Below are positions 9,524 through 18,462 of a stretch of 54,976 nt of DNA, piece by piece. Location of the stretch: NCBI GenBank assembly GCA_035533075.1, contig DATLUO010000234.1:1-54976 (forward strand), read 5' to 3'. Every line of letters starts with the position of its first letter. The stretch's first letter is position 1. The stretch is from Pirellulales bacterium. GTDB taxonomy: Bacteria > Planctomycetota > Planctomycetia > Pirellulales > JAICIG01. Under the pieces are notes generated by a model, which was not told the DNA's origin, did no database searches, and saw only the letters and a program-made list of their open reading frames with translations. The translations under genes and the position numbers were made by a program.

Positions 9524-10883
9524 CGCCCCTTGGCCCTCCGAGGCGCCGTTGATCGCCGGCCACAAAACGGCGGCCCAGGTAACCCGTGACATCTGCGCGC
9601 CACTGGAGCGCAGCGCCGGCGGCTGGTGGTGGCTGGCGTTCAGCCTCGCATTTTCGGTGCTCTGCCTGGGCGTGGCGGCCGTCTCCTATCAAATTGCCGT
9701 CGGCATCGGCACGTGGGGGCTCAATCGCACCGTGGGATGGGCGTTTGACATCACCAACTTCGTGTTCTGGATCGGCATCGGCCACGCCGGCACGCTGATC
9801 TCGGCGATCCTCTTCCTGTTCCGCCAGAAATGGCGGACGTCGGTCAACCGCTCGGCCGAGGCGATGACGCTGATTGCCGTGACCTGTGCCGGACTGTTTC
9901 CGGTGATTCACATGGGCCGGCCGTGGCTGGCCTATTGGATCGTTCCCTATCCGAATTGGCGCGGGCCGCTGTGGGTCAACTTCCTTTCGCCGCTGGTATG
10001 GGACTTTTTCGCCATCGGAACGTATTTTCTGGTTTCGCTGGCCTTCTGGTACATCGGGCTTGTCCCCGACCTGGCCACGCTTCGCGACTCGCTGCGCCGC
10101 GGCTGGTACTGCCGTCTCGTGGGATTCTTCAGCCTGGGCTGGAACGGCTCCTGCCGCACGTGGCTCCGCTACGAAGTGGTCTACCTGCTGTTGGCCGGAC
10201 TGGCCACGCCGCTGGTCGTCTCCGTACACTCGGTGGTCAGCACCGACTTCGCGGTCACGCTGCTGCCCGGCTGGCACTCCACGATATTCCCGCCCTACTT
10301 CGTCACCGGGGCGATTTTTTCGGGCATGGCGATGGTGCTCACCTTGATGCTGTTGGCCCGCAAGGCGATGCGGCTTGAAGACTATATCACGTTGCGGCAC
10401 GTGGAAGCGATGTCCAAGCTGGTGCTGGCGACAAGCTGTCTTGTCGGGCTCTCCTATGCGATTGAGTTCTTTACTGCGTTTTATGCCGGCAATCGATATG
10501 AGTCGTTCACGTTCCTGAACCGCGCCTTGGGCCCGCTGGGCTGGGGCTACTGGATCATGGTGGCTGCGAACGTCGTGCTCCCGCAACTTTTCTGGCTGGA
10601 CCGCGCTCGCCGCAATCTGCTGGCGGTATTTGCGGTTTGCGTGCTGGTCAACGTAGGCATGTGGTTCGAGCGGTTCATTATCATCGTCAGCTCGTTGGAG
10701 CGCGATTTCCTGCCGTCGAGTTGGAGCGGATACGTGCCGACGTTGATCGAGCTGGCCACGTTGGCAGGCAGCTTCGGCCTGTTCTTCACCTGCTTTTTGG
10801 TTTTTTGTCGGATCTTGCCCGTGATTGCGATGGCTGAGGTCAAGGCGGTTGTCCGAGACGCACATCCGGAGGCGCGCCCATGA
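9516..10883 (+). CDS. actC: Alternative complex III NrfD-like quinol-oxidising membrane subunit ActC
   Basis: A 455-residue polytopic protein of the NrfD/PsrC family with about ten hydrophobic helices. The ATG at 9516 follows a GAGGAG site at 9502-9507, so it is preferred to the in-frame GTG at 9498. Family members bind and oxidise menaquinol at the membrane. The phrase GHAGTLISAILFLFRQ and the helix pair HMGRPW / GPLWVNFLSPLVWD are typical of ActC. It overlaps actB by 8 nt and actD by 4 nt, which indicates translational coupling. Confidence 0.93.
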   Translation: MADAPWPSEAPLIAGHKTAAQVTRDICAPLERSAGGWWWLAFSLAFSVLCLGVAAVSYQIAVGIGTWGLNRTVGWAFDITNFVFWIGIGHAGTLISAILFLFRQKWRTSVNRSAEAMTLIAVTCAGLFPVIHMGRPWLAYWIVPYPNWRGPLWVNFLSPLVWDFFAIGTYFLVSLAFWYIGLVPDLATLRDSLRRGWYCRLVGFFSLGWNGSCRTWLRYEVVYLLLAGLATPLVVSVHSVVSTDFAVTLLPGWHSTIFPPYFVTGAIFSGMAMVLTLMLLARKAMRLEDYITLRHVEAMSKLVLATSCLVGLSYAIEFFTAFYAGNRYESFTFLNRALGPLGWGYWIMVAANVVLPQLFWLDRARRNLLAVFAVCVLVNVGMWFERFIIIVSSLERDFLPSSWSGYVPTLIELATLAGSFGLFFTCFLVFCRILPVIAMAEVKAVVRDAHPEARP

Positions 10884-11410
10884 ACGGGAAGGTTTTTGTG
10901 GCAGGCTTCGCCACGGAAGAAGACTTGCGGCACGCCGTGCATGCGGCGCGCGAGCGCGGCTGGACGATCGCCGACGCCTTTGCGCCGTATGCCTTGCACG
11001 ACTTGCCCGATTTGCTCGGCTGGCGGCGCTCGCGGCTTCCGGTGGCCTGCTTTTTGTGTGGAGCGACCGGCGCGGCCCTGTCGTTGTGGTTCCAGTTTTG
11101 GACGACCACGCGTAACTGGCCGCTGAACGTCGGCGGCCGTCCCTGGAACTCGCTGCCCGCGTTTGTGCCGGTGACTTTTGAAAGCATGGTGTTGTTGGGC
11201 GGGTTCGGGCTGGTATTCGCCTGGCTGATTCGCTGCCGGCTGTATCCGGGAAAGAAGGCCCTGCTGCCGTTGAGCGGACTTACGGATGATCGGTTTGCTT
11301 TGGTGCTCGACATCTCCGATTCGGCCGCAACGATCGCGGAGGTCCGGCAGGCGTTCGAGGACTGCGGCGCAACCGAGTTCGTCGAACCAAGCGAGGAGGC
11401 ATCCTCGTGA
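10880..11410 (+). CDS. actD: Alternative complex III subunit ActD (DUF3341)
   Basis: A 176-residue protein. A soluble alpha/beta ferredoxin-like N-terminus (residues 1-45) is followed by two transmembrane helices (about 54-75 and 97-120) and a short soluble C-terminal domain. This is the DUF3341 architecture of ActD, a structural membrane subunit that binds no known cofactor. The ATG overlaps the actC stop codon in an ATGA arrangement, and the next gene begins in a GTGA overlap, so it is embedded in one operon. Confidence 0.92.
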   Translation: MNGKVFVAGFATEEDLRHAVHAARERGWTIADAFAPYALHDLPDLLGWRRSRLPVACFLCGATGAALSLWFQFWTTTRNWPLNVGGRPWNSLPAFVPVTFESMVLLGGFGLVFAWLIRCRLYPGKKALLPLSGLTDDRFALVLDISDSAATIAEVRQAFEDCGATEFVEPSEEASS

Positions 11411-13101
11411 AGGGACGAAGCTGGTTGAACCTGTTTCTTTTGTTGGCCTGCCTGGTCACGGGCATGCTGTGTTGGATCGTGCCCGAGCATGACGCGACCC
11501 GGCCGAACTACGACTTTTTGCTGGAAGCGCAGATGGACAGTCCCGTGGCCTATGATTCGTTTTCTCCCAATCCCAACTTTCCCGACGGCCTCACGTTGCG
11601 TACGCCGCCGCCGGGCACGATTGCGCGCGGCCGGATTCCGCTGCACTACCAAGCGACGCCACAAGACGCCCTCCGCGCGGGTGACGAGTTGAAGAACCCG
11701 TTTGCCGACCACGACGCATCGCGGCTGGAACGCGGCAGCGTCGTCTTCACCAACTTCTGCCAGGTGTGCCATGGGGCAACCGGCGAGGGCAACACGCCGG
11801 TGACGCAACGCGGCTTCCCCATGCCGCCTTCGCTCTTGGCCCAACGTTGCCTGCAAATGAAAGACGGACAGATGTTCCACGTGATCACCTACGGCCAAGG
11901 CAAAATGCCTCCGCACGCGGCTCAGCTCTCGCAGGACGACCGGTGGAGCGTCGTTTTGCACCTGCGCGTGCTGCAACGAGCCAGCGCCACGAGCGGCGGA
12001 GCGGGGGCGGCGCCCGTGCGGCTCGCGGACATGACCGACTTGTTTCGCAACAATTGCGCCGCCTGCCATGGCGAGGACGGCACCGGCAGTATCATTCGCA
12101 AGGCACTGCCGCTGATTCCCGACTTCACCAGCCTGGCCTGGCAGACGGCGCAGACCGACATGGCGCTGGTCAATCAGATCGACTACGGCTCGATGCCGCT
12201 GATGCCCGCCTTCCGTTACAAACTCAAGCCGAGAGAGATCCTGCAGTTGGCCGTGTACGTGCGCTCGTTCGCGGCACGGTGGGCCGGGGCGCCCGCGGCA
12301 CTCCCCGCCACGGCCCACGTTTCCGCCGATGCGGTGTATCGCACTTTTTGCTTCGCCTGCCACGACACGACGGGCCGGGGGAATCCCGTCATTCGCCAGA
12401 TGATGCCGGAGCTGCCCAACTTCACCGCGACCACCTGGGCCAAAACTCGCACGGATGCCGATCTGGCCCATTCGATCCTGGAGGGGAAGGGCAAATTCAT
12501 GTTGCCCATGAAAGACAAGTTGGGACCGGTCGACGTGAAACAAATGGTGGCGCTGGTCAGAAAGTTCGAGGGAGGCAAGCAAGTCATTGCGGTGGAAGGC
12601 CCCAAATTGCCCGGCCCGCCCGCGCCCGCGACCGCGGCGACTCCCTTGGCCATCGTGGGCGGCCATCTTCCCGCCGTGACTTTGCCGGAGGAGCCTCTGG
12701 TGGCCCCTTCGAGCGAAACGGCCGCACGAGTCCGCGTTGGGGCCACCATTTTTCGCCAATACTGCATCATCTGCCACGGCCCGGACGGGACCGGCAACGT
12801 CATGCGTGAAAGGTTGCCGCCGATCCCAAACTTCACCAACGCCGCTTGGCAGCGACAACATAGCGACGCGCAGTTGTTTGTCAGCATCATGGACGGCAAG
12901 GGGACGCTGATGCCCGCCAATCGCGGCCGGCTGACGCCGGACGAGGTGCGCGACCTCGTGCCCTACGTGCGCGCCTTCGGTCCCTCCTTGCCCGGTGGCC
13001 GGGGCCCGCTGCCGGAAAGCGAATTCTCGACGGCCTTCCGCCAGTTGGAACGCCAATGGAACGAGCTGGAAACACAATTGGGGGAAGCCAAGAGCCCGTA
13101 A
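11407..13101 (+). CDS. actE: Extended ActE: tetrahaem c-type cytochrome with four cytochrome c domains
   Basis: A 564-residue protein starting with GTG at 11407, overlapping the actD stop codon and preceded by GAGGAG. Residues 6-24 are a signal/anchor. The first about 190 residues look like a normal mono-haem ActE (CQVCH at 118-122, likely Met ligand in GKMPPH). Three further cytochrome c units follow, with haem sites at 217-221, 315-319 and 453-457. These share the pattern GxxxRxxxPxxPxF then a Met-rich loop. ActE is usually about 200 residues, so the repeats are an extension. A Pro/Ala linker lies at about 398-415. Confidence 0.9.
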   Translation: MKGRSWLNLFLLLACLVTGMLCWIVPEHDATRPNYDFLLEAQMDSPVAYDSFSPNPNFPDGLTLRTPPPGTIARGRIPLHYQATPQDALRAGDELKNPFADHDASRLERGSVVFTNFCQVCHGATGEGNTPVTQRGFPMPPSLLAQRCLQMKDGQMFHVITYGQGKMPPHAAQLSQDDRWSVVLHLRVLQRASATSGGAGAAPVRLADMTDLFRNNCAACHGEDGTGSIIRKALPLIPDFTSLAWQTAQTDMALVNQIDYGSMPLMPAFRYKLKPREILQLAVYVRSFAARWAGAPAALPATAHVSADAVYRTFCFACHDTTGRGNPVIRQMMPELPNFTATTWAKTRTDADLAHSILEGKGKFMLPMKDKLGPVDVKQMVALVRKFEGGKQVIAVEGPKLPGPPAPATAATPLAIVGGHLPAVTLPEEPLVAPSSETAARVRVGATIFRQYCIICHGPDGTGNVMRERLPPIPNFTNAAWQRQHSDAQLFVSIMDGKGTLMPANRGRLTPDEVRDLVPYVRAFGPSLPGGRGPLPESEFSTAFRQLERQWNELETQLGEAKSP

Positions 13102-13292
13102 CGGTCAGTGCTCTAACGGAGGCGCGTCGTCACCGGCCTTGACGTGCGGTGGCGTTTCAGGTAACTCCAGCACCTTCACGTCTTTCCTTCCCACCACCTC
13201 GCTCATCAAACGCACCGGCCGGTGTGACCTCGCTCCGCGCGCCGATCGCTCGGAAGCGGTTGCCTGTCGGGCATCGCCGGAGCCAAACGCGG

Positions 13293-15062
13293 ATGCGCCT
13301 GCGATACAGCCTCGCGCTCACGGCGGCAATTCTTTGGGCCTGTGGGCGCTCGGCCCAGGCCCAGATGCCGCGCAGCGCGGTACTGTCATCCGCGCCCGCG
13401 GCCGCCGACCAGGGTCTTGGCGGTTCCCCGGTCCCGGATCCCAGGCGCGCTCGCCCGTCCGTGCTCCAGACGCCCAGCGCGAGACAACAACTTCTCGTTC
13501 AAGAAAAACAAATCGAATCGCTGACCAACACGGTCCAGTCTCTCGGCCAGCGGCTGGATCGATCGCCGTTTCAAAGCGCGCTGTCAGGGGACGGCACGGC
13601 ACCAGGCACGCCCGCGATCGGCCCCGGACCAGCACCCTTCTTAACCCCGCCAGCCGGGCCGCCCGGCACGACCGAGCTGCGCCAAACGCAGCTCGCCCTG
13701 CAAAACCTGAAACAGCAACAAGCGGCCGCACCCCTCGACGCTTCAGCCGAGGAACTGCAAAGGCAACTGGAACTGCAGCGCAAACAGATCGAGGTGTTGG
13801 AAAAGATGGTCCGGCTGCTGGCCTCGCAGCTCGAGCAGCAAGGCCCGCTGCTGGCCGATATGCAGACCCAAGTGGCCACGCTCACCGCCCGTTCGCAGCA
13901 GGCCGCCCAGCGCGATCGGCAGTTGGCCAGCGGCATCGACAACCTGTCCGACCAATTCGACGCCCAGCAGCGTTATGGCCCGCCCTTGCCGGCCCAGCTC
14001 AAACAATCATTTCTGGCCAGCGGCACCAATGAAACGCCCTTGAGCATCTTCAACGCGCTCAGCATGCGCTACCAGTATTTTCCCAGCCAGCGGGGGCTGG
14101 GACAGTTCCAGTTCATCGAATATGACCCGATTTTCCTGCTGCAACTGAACAACAGTTTCCTATTCGAGAGCCAGCTCGAGGTCCATCCCGACGGCGTCGA
14201 ACCCGAATTCGCCCAGATCGACTGGACGGTCAACGATGCGCTGACGGTGGTGGGCGGCCGTTTCATGACGCCCATCGGGGTGTTCAACGAGCGACTGCAT
14301 TACCTGTGGATCAATCGGTTACCCGATTATCCGATCTTTGCCTGGCAGGTGGTGCCGGCCTTCGACTTCAATCTGAACGGAGTACAACTGCGCGGCGCTA
14401 AATACCTGTTTCGATCGTCCTGGAAGGCCGAATATGCCTTCTATATGACCAACGGCTGGGGCGTTCCGGGCCAGGGAGGCCTGGGCGACTTCGCCGATCT
14501 GAACGGCATGACCGACCAGAGCAAGAGCATCAACAACGCCGTGGCTTACGGGGGGCGGATCGGCCTCTGGCACCCGGCCAGCGGCTTTTTTGGCGGCATC
14601 TCCTACTTTGGCAACAGTCCCTACAGCACAACGTCGGGCACCAACATGACGATTTGGGACCTCGACCTGAACTACCACCAGGGAAACTGGGACTGGCGCT
14701 TCGAGGGCGCCCAGACGTTTCAGCAAACCGGCAGTTTCATCGGCAACGACATCGTGCGCCGCGGGTTTTACACGCAGATCGCCTATCGCTTTTACGACGC
14801 GCCCACCGAATTCCTCTCGCGGATCGAGGCGGTGTTTCGCTACAGCTATGCCGACATCCGCGGGGTTCCGCTCAATCAACTCGACTTGACGGCGTTCACT
14901 TTCCCGAACCAATCGCCCGTCTCGCGCGATCAATACACGGTGGGAGCGAATTACTATATTTACCCGTCCATGGCGATCAGGTGGGCCTACGAATTCAACA
15001 AGGAAATCGGCGGCAACCTCAAAGACGACGTGCTGTTGACGAGCTTTACTTGGGGATTTTGA
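13293..15062 (+). CDS. Outer-membrane porin with N-terminal coiled coil
   Basis: Start chosen at 13293, giving a signal peptide MRLRYSLALTAAILWACG followed by AQAQ. Residues about 55-210 are Gln/Leu-rich and predicted to coil (EELQRQLELQRKQIEVLEKM). The C-terminal about 350 residues alternate polar and aromatic residues, contain many Tyr/Phe/Trp, and end in WGF, as beta-barrel outer-membrane proteins do. Phrases such as VVGGRFMTPIGVFNERL resemble phosphate-selective-porin-like families. It lies directly after actE and before cytochrome genes, so a link to the respiratory block is likely from position but not proven. Confidence 0.8.
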   Translation: MRLRYSLALTAAILWACGRSAQAQMPRSAVLSSAPAAADQGLGGSPVPDPRRARPSVLQTPSARQQLLVQEKQIESLTNTVQSLGQRLDRSPFQSALSGDGTAPGTPAIGPGPAPFLTPPAGPPGTTELRQTQLALQNLKQQQAAAPLDASAEELQRQLELQRKQIEVLEKMVRLLASQLEQQGPLLADMQTQVATLTARSQQAAQRDRQLASGIDNLSDQFDAQQRYGPPLPAQLKQSFLASGTNETPLSIFNALSMRYQYFPSQRGLGQFQFIEYDPIFLLQLNNSFLFESQLEVHPDGVEPEFAQIDWTVNDALTVVGGRFMTPIGVFNERLHYLWINRLPDYPIFAWQVVPAFDFNLNGVQLRGAKYLFRSSWKAEYAFYMTNGWGVPGQGGLGDFADLNGMTDQSKSINNAVAYGGRIGLWHPASGFFGGISYFGNSPYSTTSGTNMTIWDLDLNYHQGNWDWRFEGAQTFQQTGSFIGNDIVRRGFYTQIAYRFYDAPTEFLSRIEAVFRYSYADIRGVPLNQLDLTAFTFPNQSPVSRDQYTVGANYYIYPSMAIRWAYEFNKEIGGNLKDDVLLTSFTWGF

Positions 15063-15357
15063 TGACGTTCGCCACACGAACCCGAAGCGCCAGCGAGGCC
15101 ATGTCAAGCGGAAGTGCCGCTTATCGTGCTGCGCGTGTGACGGGACGCCGCGGAGCGGCGCGGGAGTTAAGCCGTGGGCGCCAGCCCACGGTTAGCTTGC
15201 CGCGAGTTTGTAAAGCCGCGGAGCGGCGACGGAGCGTGGTGTGCCATTCTCCGTCGCCGCTCCGCGGCTGTGGTGATTTGGCCGACGATGTCCGTGGGCT
15301 GGCGCCCACGGCTAAACTCCGTTGCCCCTCCGGGGCAGGCGAAAGCAGAAAGCAAGT
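15063..15357. repeat. Nested inverted repeats between porin and cytochrome genes
   Basis: Two hairpins are nested. The outer arms are 15170-15191 and 15292-15313 (22 bp, perfect). The inner arms are 15214-15234 and 15249-15269 (21 bp, perfect). The outer arm is itself nearly self-palindromic (GTGGGCGCCAGCCCAC). I see no gene here apart from the end of the porin and the leader of the next gene. Confidence 0.85.
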
Positions 15358-15840
15358 ATGTTAATCGTCCGAAAGCGCTCGGTCGGCTGGCCGACGCTCG
15401 TTTGGCTCCTTTTCGGTGGAGGGCTGGCCCTGCTTGGCTGCCGGAACACGCCCGTCGATTTACAGAACGGCCCGGCGCCCTTGCGCGGGCCGCCGCCCAA
15501 GCTCGCCGAGGCGGAGAGCTATGAGGATTCGCTGACCGGCGGCCAGGTGTTCGCCATGTATTGCTCCTCCTGCCATAACCCGCGCCCGCTGGCGGAGCGT
15601 CCCTTCTCCAGTTACCAAAACGTGGCGGCGCACATGCGGGTCCGTGCCAACTTGACGGGCAAGGAGTACGCCAAGCTGATGGAGTTCTTGCGGCGCTGGC
15701 ACGATGTGCCACCGCCTCATCCGCCCCTCGAGCCCCCACCCAAGCGGTTCTTCTTCAACCAGCCGATCCCGGAACAACAAGAGGAGATTCCGGCCCCCAA
15801 GCCGATGCCGCCGGTCCCGGTCGCGGTGCCGAGCCGGTGA
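15358..15840 (+). CDS. Mono-haem c-type cytochrome lipoprotein
   Basis: A 160-residue protein starting at the ATG at 15358. A hydrophobic signal ends in the lipobox LALLGC, with Cys28 as the lipid-modified residue. One haem site, CSSCH, lies at 69-73, and the tail is Pro-rich. It probably sits in the periplasm, anchored to a membrane by lipid. The domain is short and has a clear candidate Met ligand only in HMRVRANL or LMEFL, so the distal ligand is uncertain. Position between the porin and actF suggests an electron-transfer role with the Act complex. Confidence 0.8.
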   Translation: MLIVRKRSVGWPTLVWLLFGGGLALLGCRNTPVDLQNGPAPLRGPPPKLAEAESYEDSLTGGQVFAMYCSSCHNPRPLAERPFSSYQNVAAHMRVRANLTGKEYAKLMEFLRRWHDVPPPHPPLEPPPKRFFFNQPIPEQQEEIPAPKPMPPVPVAVPSR

Positions 15841-15843
15841 TGA

Positions 15844-16458
15844 CTATTTTGCTTTCGGCGGCGGCAGGTTCTCTGGAGACGGCTGGCCGCCTCCTTGCGC
15901 TTTGGCCTTTCGCTCCCTCTTTCCCGGTTTGGTTTCCGGCCTGGCCTGTTGAGACTCGCCCTCGTCGGGGCGCGAAACCTCCGTGCCGGGAATGAAGCCG
16001 CGCACGTAGCGCGCCAGTGCCCAGGCCTCTTCCAACGTCAGCGCGCCGCGGAACGGCGGCATAACGGCCCCGCGTCCCTGCATGATCGCGCGGGCCAGCT
16101 GATCGTCGGACCGCGAAGCGTGAAAGCGGACGTTGGTGAAATTGGGGATGCCGGGAATGTCCCATACGCCGCGGCCATCGATGCCGTGGCAGCGGATGCA
16201 ATAGCGATTGAAGAGAGCCGCCGCGGCCTGTTTTTCCTCCTCCGGGCTGCGCATCCAGTACCACGTGCCGCCCGGTGGGCCCGCAAACATGGGATGGCTA
16301 TCGACGAGGATCTGGCCGCCATGATGCCGGCAAAAGTGCGAGCTTTTCCGCCTGGGCGGGACCGCCCCTAAGACCGAGACCAACGCCAGGCTGACCGCGC
16401 CAAAAACAAAAAAACGGGCAGCGACGCTGACCCAGAGCATCTCTTGATTTCGCTTCAT
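15844..16458 (-). CDS. Membrane-anchored mono-haem cytochrome c
   Basis: A 204-residue protein read from the ATG at 16458. One N-terminal helix (residues 8-30) is followed by a cytochrome c domain with CIRCH at 87-91 and a likely Met ligand in the AVMPPF loop. The C-terminus is charged and Pro-rich. The segment PGIPNFTN and the domain as a whole resemble the repeated units of the extended ActE, which suggests common origin by duplication. An unusual CRHHGG segment lies at 43-48. Its strand is opposite to the act genes; its 3' end lies 3 bp from that of the lipoprotein cytochrome. Confidence 0.8.
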   Translation of the reverse strand: MKRNQEMLWVSVAARFFVFGAVSLALVSVLGAVPPRRKSSHFCRHHGGQILVDSHPMFAGPPGGTWYWMRSPEEEKQAAAALFNRYCIRCHGIDGRGVWDIPGIPNFTNVRFHASRSDDQLARAIMQGRGAVMPPFRGALTLEEAWALARYVRGFIPGTEVSRPDEGESQQARPETKPGKRERKAKAQGGGQPSPENLPPPKAK

Positions 16459-16600
16459 GCGTCTCACCCTGTAGCGGCGGCCATCTCTCCCGCGCCCCAC
16501 CTGTTGGACTTATCGGTATTGTTCTCACGCTTTGTGCAGGCCGATTCTTGTCAACAATCGCTCCGCGCGCTGTTATGATGTAGCGTGACGGACCCAACGG

Positions 16601-17773
16601 ATGACGATGCCAGATTCACTCGCTTTTCGCTCGCCTCGCAGGGCCATCCGGCTTTTTCAAATTGCCGCGGCCGCGGGGGCGTGTACGCTGATGGCCGGAT
16701 GGTGGCTGGCCCCCCAGCGCACGTGGGCCAACCTGCTGCTGGTCAGCTATGGTCTGCTCGGCCTTGGCTTGGGCGGCCTGCTGTGGATCGCCCTGCACCA
16801 TGTTACCGGCGCACGCTGGAGCGTACCGCTGCTGCGCGTGCCTGAGGCCATGTCAAGTGTGCTGCCCATTGCTGCCGCGGGATTGGTAGTCGTGCTGTTA
16901 TTCCGCCCCTCGCTCTACCCTTGGTCGGCACCAACCTTCGCGGCAGAATCGTCTTCGTTGTTGCAGCGATTCTGGTTGAGCCGACCGTTCTTTCTCATTC
17001 GTGCGCTGACGTATCTGGCGTTGTGGTTGGTTTTCGCGGTCTTGTTCGCGCGCGCTTCGCGACAGCAGCTTGTGGCTGCCGACCCGCCTCCGACGCGAAG
17101 CAGCCTCGCCCTGTCGGCCGCGTTCCTGGTCGTTTTCGGCATCACTTGCTGGTTGGCCAGTTACGACTGGATTATGTCGTTGCAACCGCAGTGGGCCAGC
17201 ACGATCTTCGGCGTCTACAACTTCGCCGGGCTGTTCGTCAGCGGCCTGGCCGCCGCCACCTTGCTGATCCTCTGGCTGCGGCGGCACAGCTCGCTCGAAG
17301 GCGTCGTGACCGACGATCATCTGCACGATTTAGGGACGCTGTTGTTTGCCTTCAGCAGCTTTTGGATGTACATCTGGTTTTGCCAGTACATGGTGATTTG
17401 GTTCGCAAACAATCCCGAGGAAACCGTCTATTATCTGCGACGAGCGTCAGGGGCATGGATCTCGCTGGCGATTGCCAATGGGGTGCTTGGATGGGGCATT
17501 CCCTTTCTCGTGCTCCTCTTCCGCCGGGCGAAACGCACTGCGAAGATCCTGGGAACGGTTGCCATGCTCATTCTCGTCGGTCGCTGGATCGACCTCTATT
17601 TGATGATCTTTCCTTCGCAGGGAGAGCTCCTGCCAACTCCGGGACCGCTCGAGGCGGGGCTGCTCTTGGGCGGTCTCGGCGTTTTGGGCCTGGCCGTGTT
17701 TCGGGCACTCGAGACGACGCCCCACGGTCCGGTTACAGCAACCGGCTTGCGGCAGAACTCTGATGGGCTCTGA
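16601..17773 (+). CDS. actF: Alternative complex III membrane subunit ActF
   Basis: A 390-residue protein with about ten transmembrane helices. Segments such as SYDWIMSLQPQWASTIFGVY and FWMYIWFCQYMVIWFANNPEE are characteristic of ActF, the second quinone-subunit homologue of alternative complex III. ATG codons at 16601 and 16607 are both possible. Here actF is separated from actE by the porin and two cytochromes, whereas the genes are usually contiguous; the three intervening genes interrupt the operon, one of them on the opposite strand. Confidence 0.92.
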   Translation: MTMPDSLAFRSPRRAIRLFQIAAAAGACTLMAGWWLAPQRTWANLLLVSYGLLGLGLGGLLWIALHHVTGARWSVPLLRVPEAMSSVLPIAAAGLVVVLLFRPSLYPWSAPTFAAESSSLLQRFWLSRPFFLIRALTYLALWLVFAVLFARASRQQLVAADPPPTRSSLALSAAFLVVFGITCWLASYDWIMSLQPQWASTIFGVYNFAGLFVSGLAAATLLILWLRRHSSLEGVVTDDHLHDLGTLLFAFSSFWMYIWFCQYMVIWFANNPEETVYYLRRASGAWISLAIANGVLGWGIPFLVLLFRRAKRTAKILGTVAMLILVGRWIDLYLMIFPSQGELLPTPGPLEAGLLLGGLGVLGLAVFRALETTPHGPVTATGLRQNSDGL

Positions 17774-18035
17774 CAAACAAAATCGGTAACGACGTTACTG
17801 CGCGAGACCGCACGCATGATGCGGAACCGCACCGCCTCCGCACGGCCGCCGGCGTGCCTTCACCGCGGCGCCGTGCAGAACGGCCTGTCGCCGGCGGCGT
17901 TTCCGGCGAATGGTCGCCCTACACGCAGCCGGGGTGTACAACGGCACGGCGCTTGCGTTTGTTCCTGACGCCGTAGTCCAAGTCGCGCGGCACGACTGGC
18001 GGCGAGGCTTTCCTTCCTGCGACGTGAGGTGCGCC

Positions 18036-18206
18036 ATGTACAGCGACCCAGAAATGGCGGAGTATTTGAAAGAGATCCGGGACCAGGTTTGCAGCCGTTG
18101 CATCGAAAAGCCGCCCGGTGGCCCGCCCTGCGCTCCCTTGGGAAAATCGATGGCTTGCCATGGTGGGACCCACACTTCTGAACCAGTGCTGCCGCAAGTC
18201 CCTTAA
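18036..18206 (+). pseudogene. Truncated small cysteine-motif protein
   Basis: A 56-codon frame from the ATG at 18036. Residues 8-37 contain a strikingly conserved-looking block (EIRDQVCSRCIE, then PPGGPPCAPLGK) with Cys19, Cys22 and Cys32, which I associate from memory with a longer planctomycete family that continues beyond this point. After GK the sequence turns into unrelated low-quality residues and stops. I read it as a truncated copy; a real short protein is possible. The preceding 260 bp (17774-18035) hold nothing else I recognise. Confidence 0.4.
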
Positions 18207-18224
18207 GTTGAAAACCTTCCAGAG

Positions 18225-18298
18225 TGGGCGATACAGGGCTCGAACCTGTGACCCCCAGCTTGTCGAGCTGGTGCTCTAACCAACTGAGCTAATCGCCC
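18225..18298 (-). tRNA. tRNA-Val (anticodon GAC)
   Basis: The minus strand folds as a 74-nt tRNA. The acceptor is GGGCGAT paired with ATCGCCC, with discriminator A. The D stem is GCTC/GAGC. The anticodon stem CCAGC/GCTGG holds the loop TCGACAA, so the anticodon is GAC. The T arm is present (CAGGTTCGAGCCCTG). The 3' CCA is not encoded. Confidence 0.93.
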
Positions 18299-18417
18299 GT
18301 CAAGGTCACGTAAACAGACAAATCTGACGCGCCGGCGGTCCGCAGTCAAGGGCCCGGTCGCCGTTTCCGCCGTTTCGGCTGCGTCGACGCAGGCGGCACG
18401 ACTACATCAGCAGGCGG

Positions 18418-18457
18418 GACGCCTACGCCACAAACCAGACGCCTACGCCACAAATCA
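18418..18457. repeat. Two-unit 20-bp tandem repeat
   Basis: Two adjacent 20-bp units, 18418-18437 and 18438-18457, differ at one base. They sit just after the 3' end of folC in the gap next to tRNA-Val. No function is visible. Confidence 0.85.
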
Positions 18458-18462
18458 GCAGG

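Noticed and set aside
10840-13077. 745-codon minus-strand open frame opposite actE
   Set aside because: Antisense shadow of a high-GC gene; contains no domain, while the plus strand encodes four haem motifs.
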